The notes beneath the pieces are model-generated. The model saw only the letters and a program-made list of their open reading frames with translations, was not told the DNA's origin and did not search any database. Of a stretch of DNA of 14,015 nucleotides, positions 1 to 6,271 are shown piece after piece. The translations under genes and the position numbers were made by a program. Position 1 is the first letter of the stretch. Every line of letters starts with the position of its first letter. The stretch spans positions 1 to 14,015 of the forward strand of contig DASVPL010000131.1 of assembly GCA_036382905.1 (NCBI GenBank), in the 5' to 3' direction. Source of the DNA: AC-37 sp036382905 (GTDB lineage: Bacteria > Actinomycetota > Thermoleophilia > Solirubrobacterales > Thermoleophilaceae).

Positions 1-1243
1 GCCGCGGCTCGGCCGGCCGCGGGTAGACGTCGATCGTGCCCGGCACCAGCCGCGCGTCGCACAGCTCGACCATGAGCTGCGCGGCGAGCCGCTGGGCGGC
101 CATCGCCAGCTCCGGATGGAGCTGCTTCTCGAACCGCGACGAGGCCTCGGTGCGCAGACCGAGCGCCTTCGAGGTCCGCATGATGTTCGGCCCCACCCAC
201 GTGGCGGCCTCCATCAGCACGCGCGTGGTCGGGCGCTCGGCGTCGGGGTCGGACACCTCGGAGATCTGCCCGCCCATGATCCCCGCGATCCCGCTCGGCC
301 CCTCGGCGTCGCACACGAGCGCGGCCTCGGGCGAGAACGTCCGCTCCACCCCGTCCAGGGTCGTCATCGTCTCGCCCTCGCGCGCGCGGCGCACCACGAT
401 CCGCCCCCCGCGCACGCGGTCGAGGTCGAACGCGTGCACGGGCTGGCCACACGCGAGCATCACGTAGTTGGTGATGTCCACCACGTTCGAGATCGGGCGC
501 TGCCCCGCCGCCATCAGGCGCTGCTTGAGCCAGAGCGGCGACGGCCCGATCCGCACGTCCTCGAACACGCGCGCGGTGAAGCGCAGGCAGATGTCGGGAT
601 CCTCGATCGTCACCGAGGCGTGGTCGGAGGCCGAGTCCGACCCCGACGGCTCCGCGTCGGCGGCGGTCGGGTCCTCGGCCAGCGGGGCGGCCGTGACCGC
701 GTGCAGGTCACGCGCGACGCCGTAGACGGACATCGCGTCGGGGCGGTTGGGCGTGATTTCGATCTCGATCGCCTCGTCGGCAATCGGGAGCACCTCGGCC
801 AGCGGCGCGCCGGGAGCCAGCGACTCGTCGAGCACCATGATCCCGGCGTGGTCCTCGCCGATCCCGACCTCGTCCTCGGCGAGGATCATCCCGCTGGAGC
901 GCACGCCGCGCAGCTTCGCCTCGCCCAGCTTCGTCCCGTCGGGCATCACCGCGCCGGGCAGCGCGACGGCCACGGTCTGGCCGGTGGCCACGTTCGGCGC
1001 GCCGCAGACGATCGTGCGCGCCTCGCCCGACCCGTCGTCCACCGTGCACACGCTCAGGCGGTCGGCGTCCGGGTGCTTCGACGCCTCGAGCACCCGCCCC
1101 ACCACGAACGCGCCGGGGTCGCCCACGCCGGTGCGGTGCAGGCGCTCGAGCTTGATCCCCGCCATCGTTAGCGCGTCGGCGATCTCCCCGGCGCCGAGCG
1201 CGGGGTCGCAGTACGAGCGCAGCCATGCGACCGGGACCCTCAT
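1..1243 (-). CDS. pheT: Phenylalanyl-tRNA synthetase beta subunit (3' part missing)
   Basis: Beta subunit of the heterotetrameric cytoplasmic PheRS, which charges tRNA-Phe. The beta chain binds tRNA and edits mis-charged Tyr. The first 414 residues are visible with no stop, and the gene runs off the left edge. The N-terminus reads MRVPVAWLRSYCDP, which is typical of the family. An EMAP/OB-fold tRNA-binding domain follows at roughly residues 40-150, with a CGAPNV motif. The B3/4 editing domain then follows, with TPNRPDAMS, the NVVDITNYVML segment, QPVHAFDLD and the ending GLRTEASSRFEK. The B5, catalytic-like core and anticodon-binding domains must lie outside the window. The start codon ATG at 1243 overlaps the pheS stop as ATGA, so translation is probably coupled to pheS. 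Identity is clear; only the missing C-terminal half is unseen. Confidence 0.96.
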   Translation of the reverse strand, partial: MRVPVAWLRSYCDPALGAGEIADALTMAGIKLERLHRTGVGDPGAFVVGRVLEASKHPDADRLSVCTVDDGSGEARTIVCGAPNVATGQTVAVALPGAVMPDGTKLGEAKLRGVRSSGMILAEDEVGIGEDHAGIMVLDESLAPGAPLAEVLPIADEAIEIEITPNRPDAMSVYGVARDLHAVTAAPLAEDPTAADAEPSGSDSASDHASVTIEDPDICLRFTARVFEDVRIGPSPLWLKQRLMAAGQRPISNVVDITNYVMLACGQPVHAFDLDRVRGGRIVVRRAREGETMTTLDGVERTFSPEAALVCDAEGPSGIAGIMGGQISEVSDPDAERPTTRVLMEAATWVGPNIMRTSKALGLRTEASSRFEKQLHPELAMAAQRLAAQLMVELCDARLVPGTIDVYPRPAEPR

Positions 1244-2304
1244 GCGCCGAATTGCTCCAGCAGGCGCACGTCGTTCTCGTAGAGCATGCGCAGGTCGGGC
1301 ACGCCGTGCTTGATCATCGCGATCCGCTCTATGCCCATCCCGAAGGCGAAGCCCTGCACGCGCTCGGGGTCGTAGCCCGACTCGGCCACGTAGCCGAGCA
1401 CGTTCGGGTCGACCATCCCGGCGCCGAGGATCTCGATCCACGCCTCGCCGCGGCAGGTGTGGCAGCGCTGCGAGCCGGTGAAGCCGGTGCCGCCGCAGAC
1501 GAAGCAGGACACGTCGACCTCGACGCTCGGCTCGGTGAACGGGAAGTAGCCCGGGCGCAGCCGCACCTTCATGTCGGCGCCGAACATCGCGCGGGCGAAC
1601 TCGAGCAGGACGCCCTGGAGGTCGGCGAGCGTGATGTCCTCGTCGATCGCCAGCCCCTCGAGCTGGTGAAACATCGGCACGTGCGTGGCATCGGGGGTGT
1701 CCGGCCGGTACACGCGCCCGGGCACGACGATGTAGATCGGCGGCTCCTGCGCCTCCATCGCGCGCACCTGCATCGGCGAGGTGTGGGTGCGCAGCAGCAC
1801 CGACTCGCTGAGGTAGAAGGTGTCCTGCGGCAGCCGCGCCGGGTGCTCCGGCGGGTGGTTGAGCGCCGTGAAGTTGTAGTACTCGTACTCGATCTCCGGC
1901 CCCTCGAGGACGGCGAACCCGAGGCCGACGAAGACGTCCTCGAGCTCGCGCCGGATCTGCGAGACGAGGTGCAGCCGGCCGGACGGCAGCGGCGGGTCGC
2001 CCGGCAGCGTCACGTCGATGCGGTCCTCGGCGAGGCGGCGGTCGAGCTCCTCGGCGTCGATGCGCGCCGTGCGCTCAGCCAGCAGGCCCTCGAGCGCCTG
2101 CTTCACCTGGTTCGCGCCCTTGCCGACCGGACCGCGCTGCTCGGGCGGCAGCTCGCCGATCGAGCGCAGCGCCTGGGTCAGCTCGGACCTGCGGCCGAGG
2201 TAGCGCACGCGCAGCTCCTCGAGCTCCGCGCTCGTGCCGGCGGCGGCGATGGCGGCCTCCCCCTCGCGCCTCAGCTCGTCGAATCGGGCGGGCGCGTCAG
2301 CCAT
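1240..2304 (-). CDS. pheS: Phenylalanyl-tRNA synthetase alpha subunit
   Basis: Catalytic alpha subunit of PheRS (class II aminoacyl-tRNA synthetase), 354 residues. An N-terminal coiled-coil arm (about 1-90) precedes the class II core. Motif 2 lies around residues 195-217 (GRVYRPDTPDATH, then FHQLEGL). Motif 3 is near 318-327 (GFAFGMGIER). Between them, residues 267, 270, 281 and 284 form a CxxC...CxxC knuckle in a loop that E. coli PheS lacks; this probably binds zinc. I chose the ATG at 2304 (MADAPARF). An upstream in-frame ATG at 2328 would extend the overlap with the methyltransferase gene. With the chosen start the two genes overlap by 8 nt. The 3' end overlaps pheT by 4 nt, giving a tight methyltransferase-pheS-pheT operon. 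Confidence 0.96.
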   Translation of the reverse strand: MADAPARFDELRREGEAAIAAAGTSAELEELRVRYLGRRSELTQALRSIGELPPEQRGPVGKGANQVKQALEGLLAERTARIDAEELDRRLAEDRIDVTLPGDPPLPSGRLHLVSQIRRELEDVFVGLGFAVLEGPEIEYEYYNFTALNHPPEHPARLPQDTFYLSESVLLRTHTSPMQVRAMEAQEPPIYIVVPGRVYRPDTPDATHVPMFHQLEGLAIDEDITLADLQGVLLEFARAMFGADMKVRLRPGYFPFTEPSVEVDVSCFVCGGTGFTGSQRCHTCRGEAWIEILGAGMVDPNVLGYVAESGYDPERVQGFAFGMGIERIAMIKHGVPDLRMLYENDVRLLEQFGA

Positions 2305-3010
2305 GGCGGGCCATCCTATTCCGCTCATACAGCGCCACCGTGGCGGCCATCGCCACGTTCAGCGAGTCGGGCCCGTCGCCACGCACCGGCAGGTGCGCGA
2401 CCGCGTCCGCGGCCTCGACCACGGCAGGCGGGAGCCCGTCGCGCTCGCCGCCGAGGCAGAGCAGCTCGGGGCTCCCGCTCGGGACCTCGTCGAGCGGCGC
2501 GCCGGTGCGGGCCTGGAGCGCGATGGTCGCGCCGCCGCGCTCGGCAAAGACGGCGCGCGCGGCCTCCGGCTCGGCGCGCGCGGGCGGGCGCGCGAACACG
2601 CTGCCCATGCTCGCGCGCACGGCCTTCGGCGACCACGGGTCCGCGCAGCCGGGCCCCAGCACGACCGGCCCGTCGGCCAGCGCGTGCGCCGAGCGCATCA
2701 CCGTCCCCACGTTGCCGGGGTCGCGCACGCCGTGCAGGTACACGGCCAGCTCGCCGCCCGGCTCGGCCCAGCGCTGCGGGTACACGCCGATCACGCGCGT
2801 GCCCGAGCCGAGCGCGCTCACCGCGTCGAGCAGCTTCGGCTCCACGTCCTCGCCCGACACGAGCAGCATCTCGGGCTCCCAGCCGGCGTCGCGCGCGGCC
2901 GCGACCAGATCCTCGCCCTCGGCCACGAACAGGCGCTCGCGGTCGCGGTGGCGCTTGTCCTGGAGCTTGCGGATCGTCTTCAGCTGGTTGTTGTCTGGTG
3001 AGGTGATCAT
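2297..3010 (-). CDS. SpoU/TrmH-family RNA 2'-O-methyltransferase
   Basis: SAM-dependent rRNA or tRNA ribose 2'-O-methyltransferase of the SPOUT (trefoil-knot) class, 237 residues. The start MITSPDNNQLKTIRKL and the following FVAEGEDLV are the usual RNA-binding N-terminus of this family. Motif 1 lies at about residues 94-110 (GVRDPGNVGTVMRSAHA). Motif 2 is near 185-193 (LCLGGERDG). Motif 3 is near 208-229 (PVRGDGPDSLNVAMA), with the conserved SLNVA that completes the knot. The family often sits just before pheS, as here. The ATG at 3010 matches family starts, although the frame is open further upstream. No good ribosome-binding site is visible because a terminator hairpin ends only nine bases before the ATG. 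The exact target nucleotide cannot be told from sequence. Confidence 0.9.
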   Translation of the reverse strand: MITSPDNNQLKTIRKLQDKRHRDRERLFVAEGEDLVAAARDAGWEPEMLLVSGEDVEPKLLDAVSALGSGTRVIGVYPQRWAEPGGELAVYLHGVRDPGNVGTVMRSAHALADGPVVLGPGCADPWSPKAVRASMGSVFARPPARAEPEAARAVFAERGGATIALQARTGAPLDEVPSGSPELLCLGGERDGLPPAVVEAADAVAHLPVRGDGPDSLNVAMAATVALYERNRMARHG

Positions 3011-3019
3011 CGGGCCACT

Positions 3020-3044
3020 AAAAAGGGCGCCTCGCGGGGCGCCC
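3020..3044 (-). terminator. Intrinsic terminator or attenuator after rplT
   Basis: Read on the minus strand, a perfect 7-bp stem GGGCGCC/GGCGCCC with a 6-nt loop is followed directly by five T residues (3024-3020). This is the best canonical rho-independent terminator in the window. It lies 30 bases after the rplT stop and ends nine bases before the methyltransferase ATG. It may therefore set the dose of the downstream methyltransferase-pheST genes by read-through. Confidence 0.82.
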
Positions 3045-3074
3045 TGGGAGTGAGTCCGGTCGGTTCCTGAAGGA

Positions 3075-3431
3075 TCAGGTAGCCGCCGCCTCCCGGGCGC
3101 GCTCGGCAAACCGTCGGAACGTCTCGGGGTCGCGCACGGCGATGTCGGCGAGCACCTTGCGGTCGAGCTCGATCTCCGCCAGCTTCAGGCCGTGCATCAT
3201 CTGGCTGTAGGTCAGGCCCTCGCGACGAGCCGCCGCGTTGATGCGCTGGATCCACAGGCGCCGGAAGTCGCGCTTGCGGTTGCGGCGGTCGCGGTACGCG
3301 TAGGTGTCCGCCTTGAGCAGGGCCTCCTTGGCCCGCTTGTAGCTGGAGTGCGCTTCGCCGCGGTAGCCCTTCGTCCGCTCGAGCGTGGCGCGGCGCTTCT
3401 TGCGCGCGTGGGTGGAGCGCTTGACCCTCAC
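3075..3431 (-). CDS. rplT: 50S ribosomal protein L20
   Basis: Large-subunit protein L20, which binds 23S rRNA and is needed early in 50S assembly. It is 118 residues, normal for the family. The N-terminal basic extension (RVKRSTHARKKRR) is recognisable. The core YAYRDRRNRKRDFRRLWI, then INAAARREGL, MHGLK and DRKVLADIAV are diagnostic. The start is GTG at 3431, which shares bases with the rpmI stop (GTGA overlap) and restores the usual M-R-V-K-R beginning (often MPRVKR in relatives). Translation is presumably coupled to rpmI. In other bacteria L20 represses its own operon by binding the mRNA leader. I could not identify such a leader here. Confidence 0.97.
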   Translation of the reverse strand: MRVKRSTHARKKRRATLERTKGYRGEAHSSYKRAKEALLKADTYAYRDRRNRKRDFRRLWIQRINAAARREGLTYSQMMHGLKLAEIELDRKVLADIAVRDPETFRRFAERAREAAAT

Positions 3432-3625
3432 TTCTTGATCAGCAGTGCCTTGATCTTGGGCGTGTCGGCGTCGGACATGATCGCCGGCTCGTCGAGACGG
3501 CGGCGGCGCTTCGCGTTCTTCTTGCCGAGGATGTGGCTGCGCATTGCATGACGTCCCCGGACCTTGCCTTTGGCCGTCACCTTGAAGCGCTTCTTCGCCC
3601 CGGAATGGGTCTTCATCTTCGGCAT
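3428..3625 (-). CDS. rpmI: 50S ribosomal protein L35
   Basis: Small basic 50S protein, 65 residues. It begins MPKMKTHSGAKKRFKVTAKG, followed by KVRGRHAMRSHILGKKNAKRR, the family signature. It forms a two-gene unit with rplT, with a 4-nt overlap. Unlike the common arrangement, infC is not directly upstream: its stop lies about 2.6 kb away. The bases before the ATG contain no strong Shine-Dalgarno (GGCGGACTC). A TATAGT box ends only 10 nt upstream, so the transcript probably has a very short 5' end. Confidence 0.97.
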   Translation of the reverse strand: MPKMKTHSGAKKRFKVTAKGKVRGRHAMRSHILGKKNAKRRRRLDEPAIMSDADTPKIKALLIKK

Positions 3626-3635
3626 GAGTCCGCCG

Positions 3636-3664
3636 ACTATAGCCCGCGGGCGGTGCGATCTTCG
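3636..3664 (-). promoter_or_regulatory. Candidate promoter for rpmI-rplT
   Basis: The minus strand carries TATAGT (3641-3636), a close match to the -10 consensus. The -35 position is poor (CGAAGA at 3664-3659 with a 17-bp spacer). The box lies 10 nt before the rpmI ATG, in the 84-bp gap between divergent genes. A promoter is needed here, because the operon is cut off from infC and the plus-strand gene faces away. Confidence 0.42.
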
Positions 3665-3709
3665 TCCAGACGGCGAGGTCGCGGCCCCGGAACGGTCGTA
3701 CTCGTGGAC

Positions 3710-4558
3710 ATGACCCAGACCCAGCTCTCGCAGCGCCCGCTCGCCGCGCTCGCTGCCACCCAGTCGAAGGAGGACAAGCTCGCCCACGCGCTCGATTTCG
3801 AGCTGCTCGTGGAGGACCGGCTCGCAACCGAGCACACGCCCTACCGCTGCGGAACTGCGCTGTTCCGCCGCGACCTCCCCCGCGTGGCCGCGCTGAACGT
3901 GCTGCGTGTCGAGAGCGGCGTCGAGGCGCTCGACGCGGCGGCCCTGATCGAGTTCGCCGACGGGCTCCAGACCGGGCTCCCGCAGCGCTCGCTGCGGGTG
4001 GTCGATGACCAGCTCGCCGCGCAGCTGCGCCCGGTGTTCGCCGCCGCGGGCTGGATCACCGCCGGCATGACGCTGATGGCCCCGCGCCGGCGTCCGGACC
4101 GCCCGATCGACACGACCTCGGTGCACGCGGTCGAGCTCGAGACGATCGCGTACGCGCGCCAGGCGACGCTCGGGCGCGCCTACCGCGACCTCGACACGGC
4201 CGAGCAGCTCCTGGTGGCGGGTGAGATGCCCGCCCTCGGCACCGAGGTGCGTGCCTTCGCCTCGACCGTGGGCAACGAGGTGGCCGCCTACGCGGTGGCG
4301 CGCGTCGCGGGGCACGTCGCGAAGCTCACCGAGGTCGACGCGCTCGTGCGCTCCCACGGGCACGGCCTCGGCCGCGCGCTGATCTGGGGCGCCGTGAAGG
4401 AGCTGCGCGCCGAGGGCGTGCGTCTCGTGGTGGTCGAGGCCCAGGACGACGCCTGGACCCGCTGGATCTACCTACGGCTCGGCTTCGAGGACATCGGGCG
4501 CACGCACCGCTTCGTGCGTGCATGGGGCGACGAGCCCGCCGCGCCGCCCGCGATCTGA
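3710..4558 (+). CDS. GNAT-family N-acetyltransferase, two-domain type
   Basis: Probable acetyl-CoA-dependent N-acetyltransferase of 282 residues; substrate unknown. The C-terminal half (about 135-270) has GNAT hallmarks: the acetyl-CoA loop RSHGHGLGRAL (R214-x-x-G217-x-G219) and the final strand-helix WTRWIYLRLGFEDIGRTHRF. The N-terminal half looks like a degenerate GNAT repeat, ending AAAGWITAGMTLMAPRR. The ATG at 3710 was chosen; a GTG two codons earlier (3704) is possible, and neither has a clear Shine-Dalgarno. The gene is alone on the plus strand, divergent from rpmI and convergent with the DUF3618 gene, inside the region that splits infC from rpmI. A RimI-like role on a ribosomal protein is conceivable from context only. 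Confidence 0.82.
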   Translation: MTQTQLSQRPLAALAATQSKEDKLAHALDFELLVEDRLATEHTPYRCGTALFRRDLPRVAALNVLRVESGVEALDAAALIEFADGLQTGLPQRSLRVVDDQLAAQLRPVFAAAGWITAGMTLMAPRRRPDRPIDTTSVHAVELETIAYARQATLGRAYRDLDTAEQLLVAGEMPALGTEVRAFASTVGNEVAAYAVARVAGHVAKLTEVDALVRSHGHGLGRALIWGAVKELRAEGVRLVVVEAQDDAWTRWIYLRLGFEDIGRTHRFVRAWGDEPAAPPAI

Positions 4559-4569
4559 CGCGGGCGGCG
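4542..4569. terminator. Strong hairpin between convergent genes
   Basis: A perfect 11-bp stem CGCCGCCCGCG/CGCGGGCGGCG closes a 6-nt loop that contains the TGA stop of the GNAT gene. It sits between that gene and the 3' end of the DUF3618 gene. No T-tract follows on either strand, so it may be a GC-type terminator or only an mRNA 3'-end structure. Confidence 0.5.
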
Positions 4570-4585
4570 GGCGGGGACCCGTTCG

Positions 4586-5089
4586 CTACGAGGAGGGGCT
4601 GGCCGAGGAGGCGAGCTCCTGGGCCTGCTGCTGGCCGCTCTCCTTGGCCGTCTCCTGGGCGGTCTGAGCGACCTCCTGGGCGACCTGCTTGCCGCGGTCG
4701 ACGGCCTCGGACGCGGTCTCCTTGACCTGGTTCATGACCTGGTCGGACATCTCGCCCATCTTCTCGTCCTCGACGCGCGTGGACGGGATCAGCATGCCGG
4801 CGATGAAGCCGGCCGCGACCGCGCCGATGGCGAGGCCGAGCGGGTTCTCCTGCGCGACGCTCACGGCCTGCTGAGCGCCCTGCTTCATCTCGCCGGTGCT
4901 CGGCGTGGCGTCGTTCGCCCTGCCCATCACACCGCCGACCTTCGACTTGATCGCGTCGGTCTTCTCGGAGACGGAGTCCTTCGCCCGCTCCTTGACGTCG
5001 GTCTTGTAGCCGATCGCGCCGATGGTCTCACCCATCTGCTCGCGAGTCTGCTCTATGTCCTGGCGGATGGCGTCTGGGTCTTGGCCCAT
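4586..5089 (-). CDS. DUF3618-domain membrane-anchored protein
   Basis: A 167-residue protein of unknown biochemical function. Residues 1-45 match the DUF3618 pattern (PDAIRQDIEQTREQMGETI, then DVKERAKDSVSEK). One hydrophobic segment at about 82-101 (ENPLGLAIGAVAAGFIAGML) probably spans the membrane. After it comes a hydrophilic tail rich in Lys, Gln, Glu and Ala (about 112-162: VKETASEAVD, QVAQEVAQTAQ), a heptad-like amphipathic helix. Actinobacterial DUF3618 genes commonly sit beside holin-X genes, as here. The ATG at 5089 is fixed by a consensus Shine-Dalgarno. The start overlaps the 3' end of the holin-X gene by 37 nt, so translation is probably coupled. This is the last gene of a three-gene unit. 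Confidence 0.85.
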   Translation of the reverse strand: MGQDPDAIRQDIEQTREQMGETIGAIGYKTDVKERAKDSVSEKTDAIKSKVGGVMGRANDATPSTGEMKQGAQQAVSVAQENPLGLAIGAVAAGFIAGMLIPSTRVEDEKMGEMSDQVMNQVKETASEAVDRGKQVAQEVAQTAQETAKESGQQQAQELASSASPSS

Positions 5090-5475
5090 TGCACGTCCTC
5101 CTTCACTGATTCGACGGTTTGCTCGGGTACGGGCGGGGTCGCCTGCTGCACTTCCTTCTTGCCTGTGAGGGCGAGGACCCCCGCGATCGCGGCGTAGACG
5201 AGACCGACGATCAGCGCGGCGAGCCACGCCTTCATGCCGGTGTCCAGCGCCAGGATCAGCGCGGCGGTCAGTGCGCCCAGGGCCAGGAAGCCGACGACGC
5301 CCGCGCCGCCGAACATGCCCGCTCCCTTGCCTGCCTTCTTGCCCTTCTCCGCCATCTCCGCCTTGGCCAGTTCCAGCTCCTGGCGGACCAGCGTGGTCGT
5401 CTCCTCCGAGAGCTGCTTGAGCAGCTCGCCAATCGGCCGCTCCCGCAGGTCGTCGCTCGATCCGTTCGTCGCCAT
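5053..5475 (-). CDS. Holin-X (actinobacterial phage-holin-like) membrane protein
   Basis: A 140-residue protein resembling the actinobacterial Holin-X / Phage_holin_3_6 family. An N-terminal amphipathic part (DDLRERPIGELLKQLSEETT, then LVRQELELAKAEMAEKGKKAGKG) is typical. Two transmembrane helices follow at about 57-78 and 83-104. A charged tail follows. Despite the name, chromosomal members are not lysis proteins. Their role is unknown, probably at the cytoplasmic membrane under stress. The ATG at 5475 has AGGAG overlapping the TAG stop of the preceding gene, an 8-nt gap, so the two are co-transcribed. No phage genes are nearby. Confidence 0.83.
   Translation of the reverse strand: MATNGSSDDLRERPIGELLKQLSEETTTLVRQELELAKAEMAEKGKKAGKGAGMFGGAGVVGFLALGALTAALILALDTGMKAWLAALIVGLVYAAIAGVLALTGKKEVQQATPPVPEQTVESVKEDVQWAKTQTPSART
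5097..5103 (-). promoter_or_regulatory. Shine-Dalgarno of the DUF3618 gene, inside the upstream gene
   Basis: AAGGAGG, seven bases before the ATG at 5089, is the strongest ribosome-binding site in the window. It lies within the coding region of the holin-X gene, encoding part of its KEDVQ tail. It decides the start over longer in-frame options. Confidence 0.8.
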
Positions 5476-5483
5476 CCGCGCTC

Positions 5484-6134
5484 CTAGACCTGCCCCGGCG
5501 TGACGCCCGGCGCGACCGGTGCGCCCGTGGGCGGCGGCGCGTAGACCTCCGGCGTGGTGCCGGAGCTGTAGCCGTTCGACCCGGTCGACCCGCTCTGGAG
5601 CTGGCCGCTCGCGCCCGAGCCGGTCTGGCTCCGCTGGCTGTAGCGCTGGCTGCTCGACGCCTTCATGAACCGCGACGCCGCGAAGCCCAGCAGCAGCCCG
5701 CCGGCCACGACGGCCCACGGCTGCTTGCGAGCGAAGTCCTCGACGTCGCTCAGGATCTTGTCCGCGTCGGACTCGGTCAGGTAGCTGCCGACCTTCTCCG
5801 TGCGCTCGGCGGCCTGCTCGGCCAGCTTGGCGGGGGTCTCCTTGCCCTGCTCACGGAGCGTCTCGCCGACCGTGCGCAGATCGGAAGCGGTCGTGCTGAC
5901 CTGCTCGCCGGCCTGCTTCGAGCGCTGGTCGACCTGCTCGCGGACCTTGCTGCCGGCCTGCTGCTTGGCCTCCTGCGCCTTCTCCTGCGCCTGGCCCATG
6001 ACCTCCTGGGCCTTGTCCTGCGCCGCGTCCTTCGCCTGGCTCGCGGTCTCCTGCGCCTGGGCTGCGGCGCCGCTCTGCTCGTCCTGCGAGCTCGGCGCGG
6101 TAGCCCCTTGCGGGGGCGTGCTTACCTCAGCCAT
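5484..6134 (-). CDS. LEA/DUF883-like membrane-anchored stress protein
   Basis: A 216-residue protein with no catalytic motif. Residues about 22-120 are one long polar, Ala/Gln/Lys/Glu-rich helix-forming region with LEA-like 11-mer rhythm (AQETASQAKDAAQDKAQE, EKAQEAKQQAGSKVREQV). A DUF883/ElaB-like ending follows: RKQPWAVVAGGLLLGFAASR at about 136-155, a single membrane anchor. The C-terminal 60 residues are Ser/Gly/Gln/Pro-rich and probably disordered. The ATG at 6134 has a strong site (GGAGGAGGGC) just upstream. It is first in the operon with holin-X and DUF3618 genes, and a stress-sigma-like promoter lies upstream. A protective role at the membrane during desiccation or osmotic stress is an inference from composition. 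Confidence 0.8.
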   Translation of the reverse strand: MAEVSTPPQGATAPSSQDEQSGAAAQAQETASQAKDAAQDKAQEVMGQAQEKAQEAKQQAGSKVREQVDQRSKQAGEQVSTTASDLRTVGETLREQGKETPAKLAEQAAERTEKVGSYLTESDADKILSDVEDFARKQPWAVVAGGLLLGFAASRFMKASSSQRYSQRSQTGSGASGQLQSGSTGSNGYSSGTTPEVYAPPPTGAPVAPGVTPGQV

Positions 6135-6172
6135 GCCCTCCTCCTCTGCTCGGGTCCTCTTGAGCCCAAGCG

Positions 6173-6196
6173 CTACCCGAGGGGGCGACCCAAAAT
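6173..6196 (-). promoter_or_regulatory. Candidate SigB/SigF-type promoter of the stress operon
   Basis: Minus strand: ATTT (6196-6193), 14 bases, then GGGTAG (6178-6173). The actinobacterial SigB/SigF consensus is GTTT-N14-16-GGGTAT, so 8 of 10 positions agree. It ends 38 bases before the ATG of the LEA-like gene, a sensible distance. The short motif can occur by chance. Confidence 0.4.
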
Positions 6197-6234
6197 CAGT
6201 ACGGGTCCCGAGTGGCGCATGGCCGCGCCGTGGT

Positions 6235-6264
6235 GCGCGCCCTGGCGCGCCGGACCCTGTCCGG
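6235..6264 (-). terminator. Tandem hairpins after infC
   Basis: Just after the infC stop, the minus strand has CCGGAC-AGG-GTCCGG (6264-6250), directly followed by GCGCGC-CAGG-GCGCGC (6250-6235). The two share one base, so they may compete. Neither has a T-tract. They are the only candidates for ending the infC transcript before the stress operon. Nothing else is visible between 6197 and 6271. Confidence 0.4.
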
Positions 6265-6271
6265 GAGGGTG

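Noticed and set aside
1225..3006. Very long plus-strand open frame opposite pheS and the methyltransferase
   Set aside because: Its product is a low-complexity Arg/Ala/His/Pro string, an antisense shadow caused by extreme GC at third codon positions. The opposite strand encodes clear PheS and SpoU proteins.
5053..5475. Holin name suggesting a prophage
   Set aside because: No endolysin, structural, integrase or repressor genes are nearby; holin-X with DUF3618 is a common chromosomal pair in actinobacteria.
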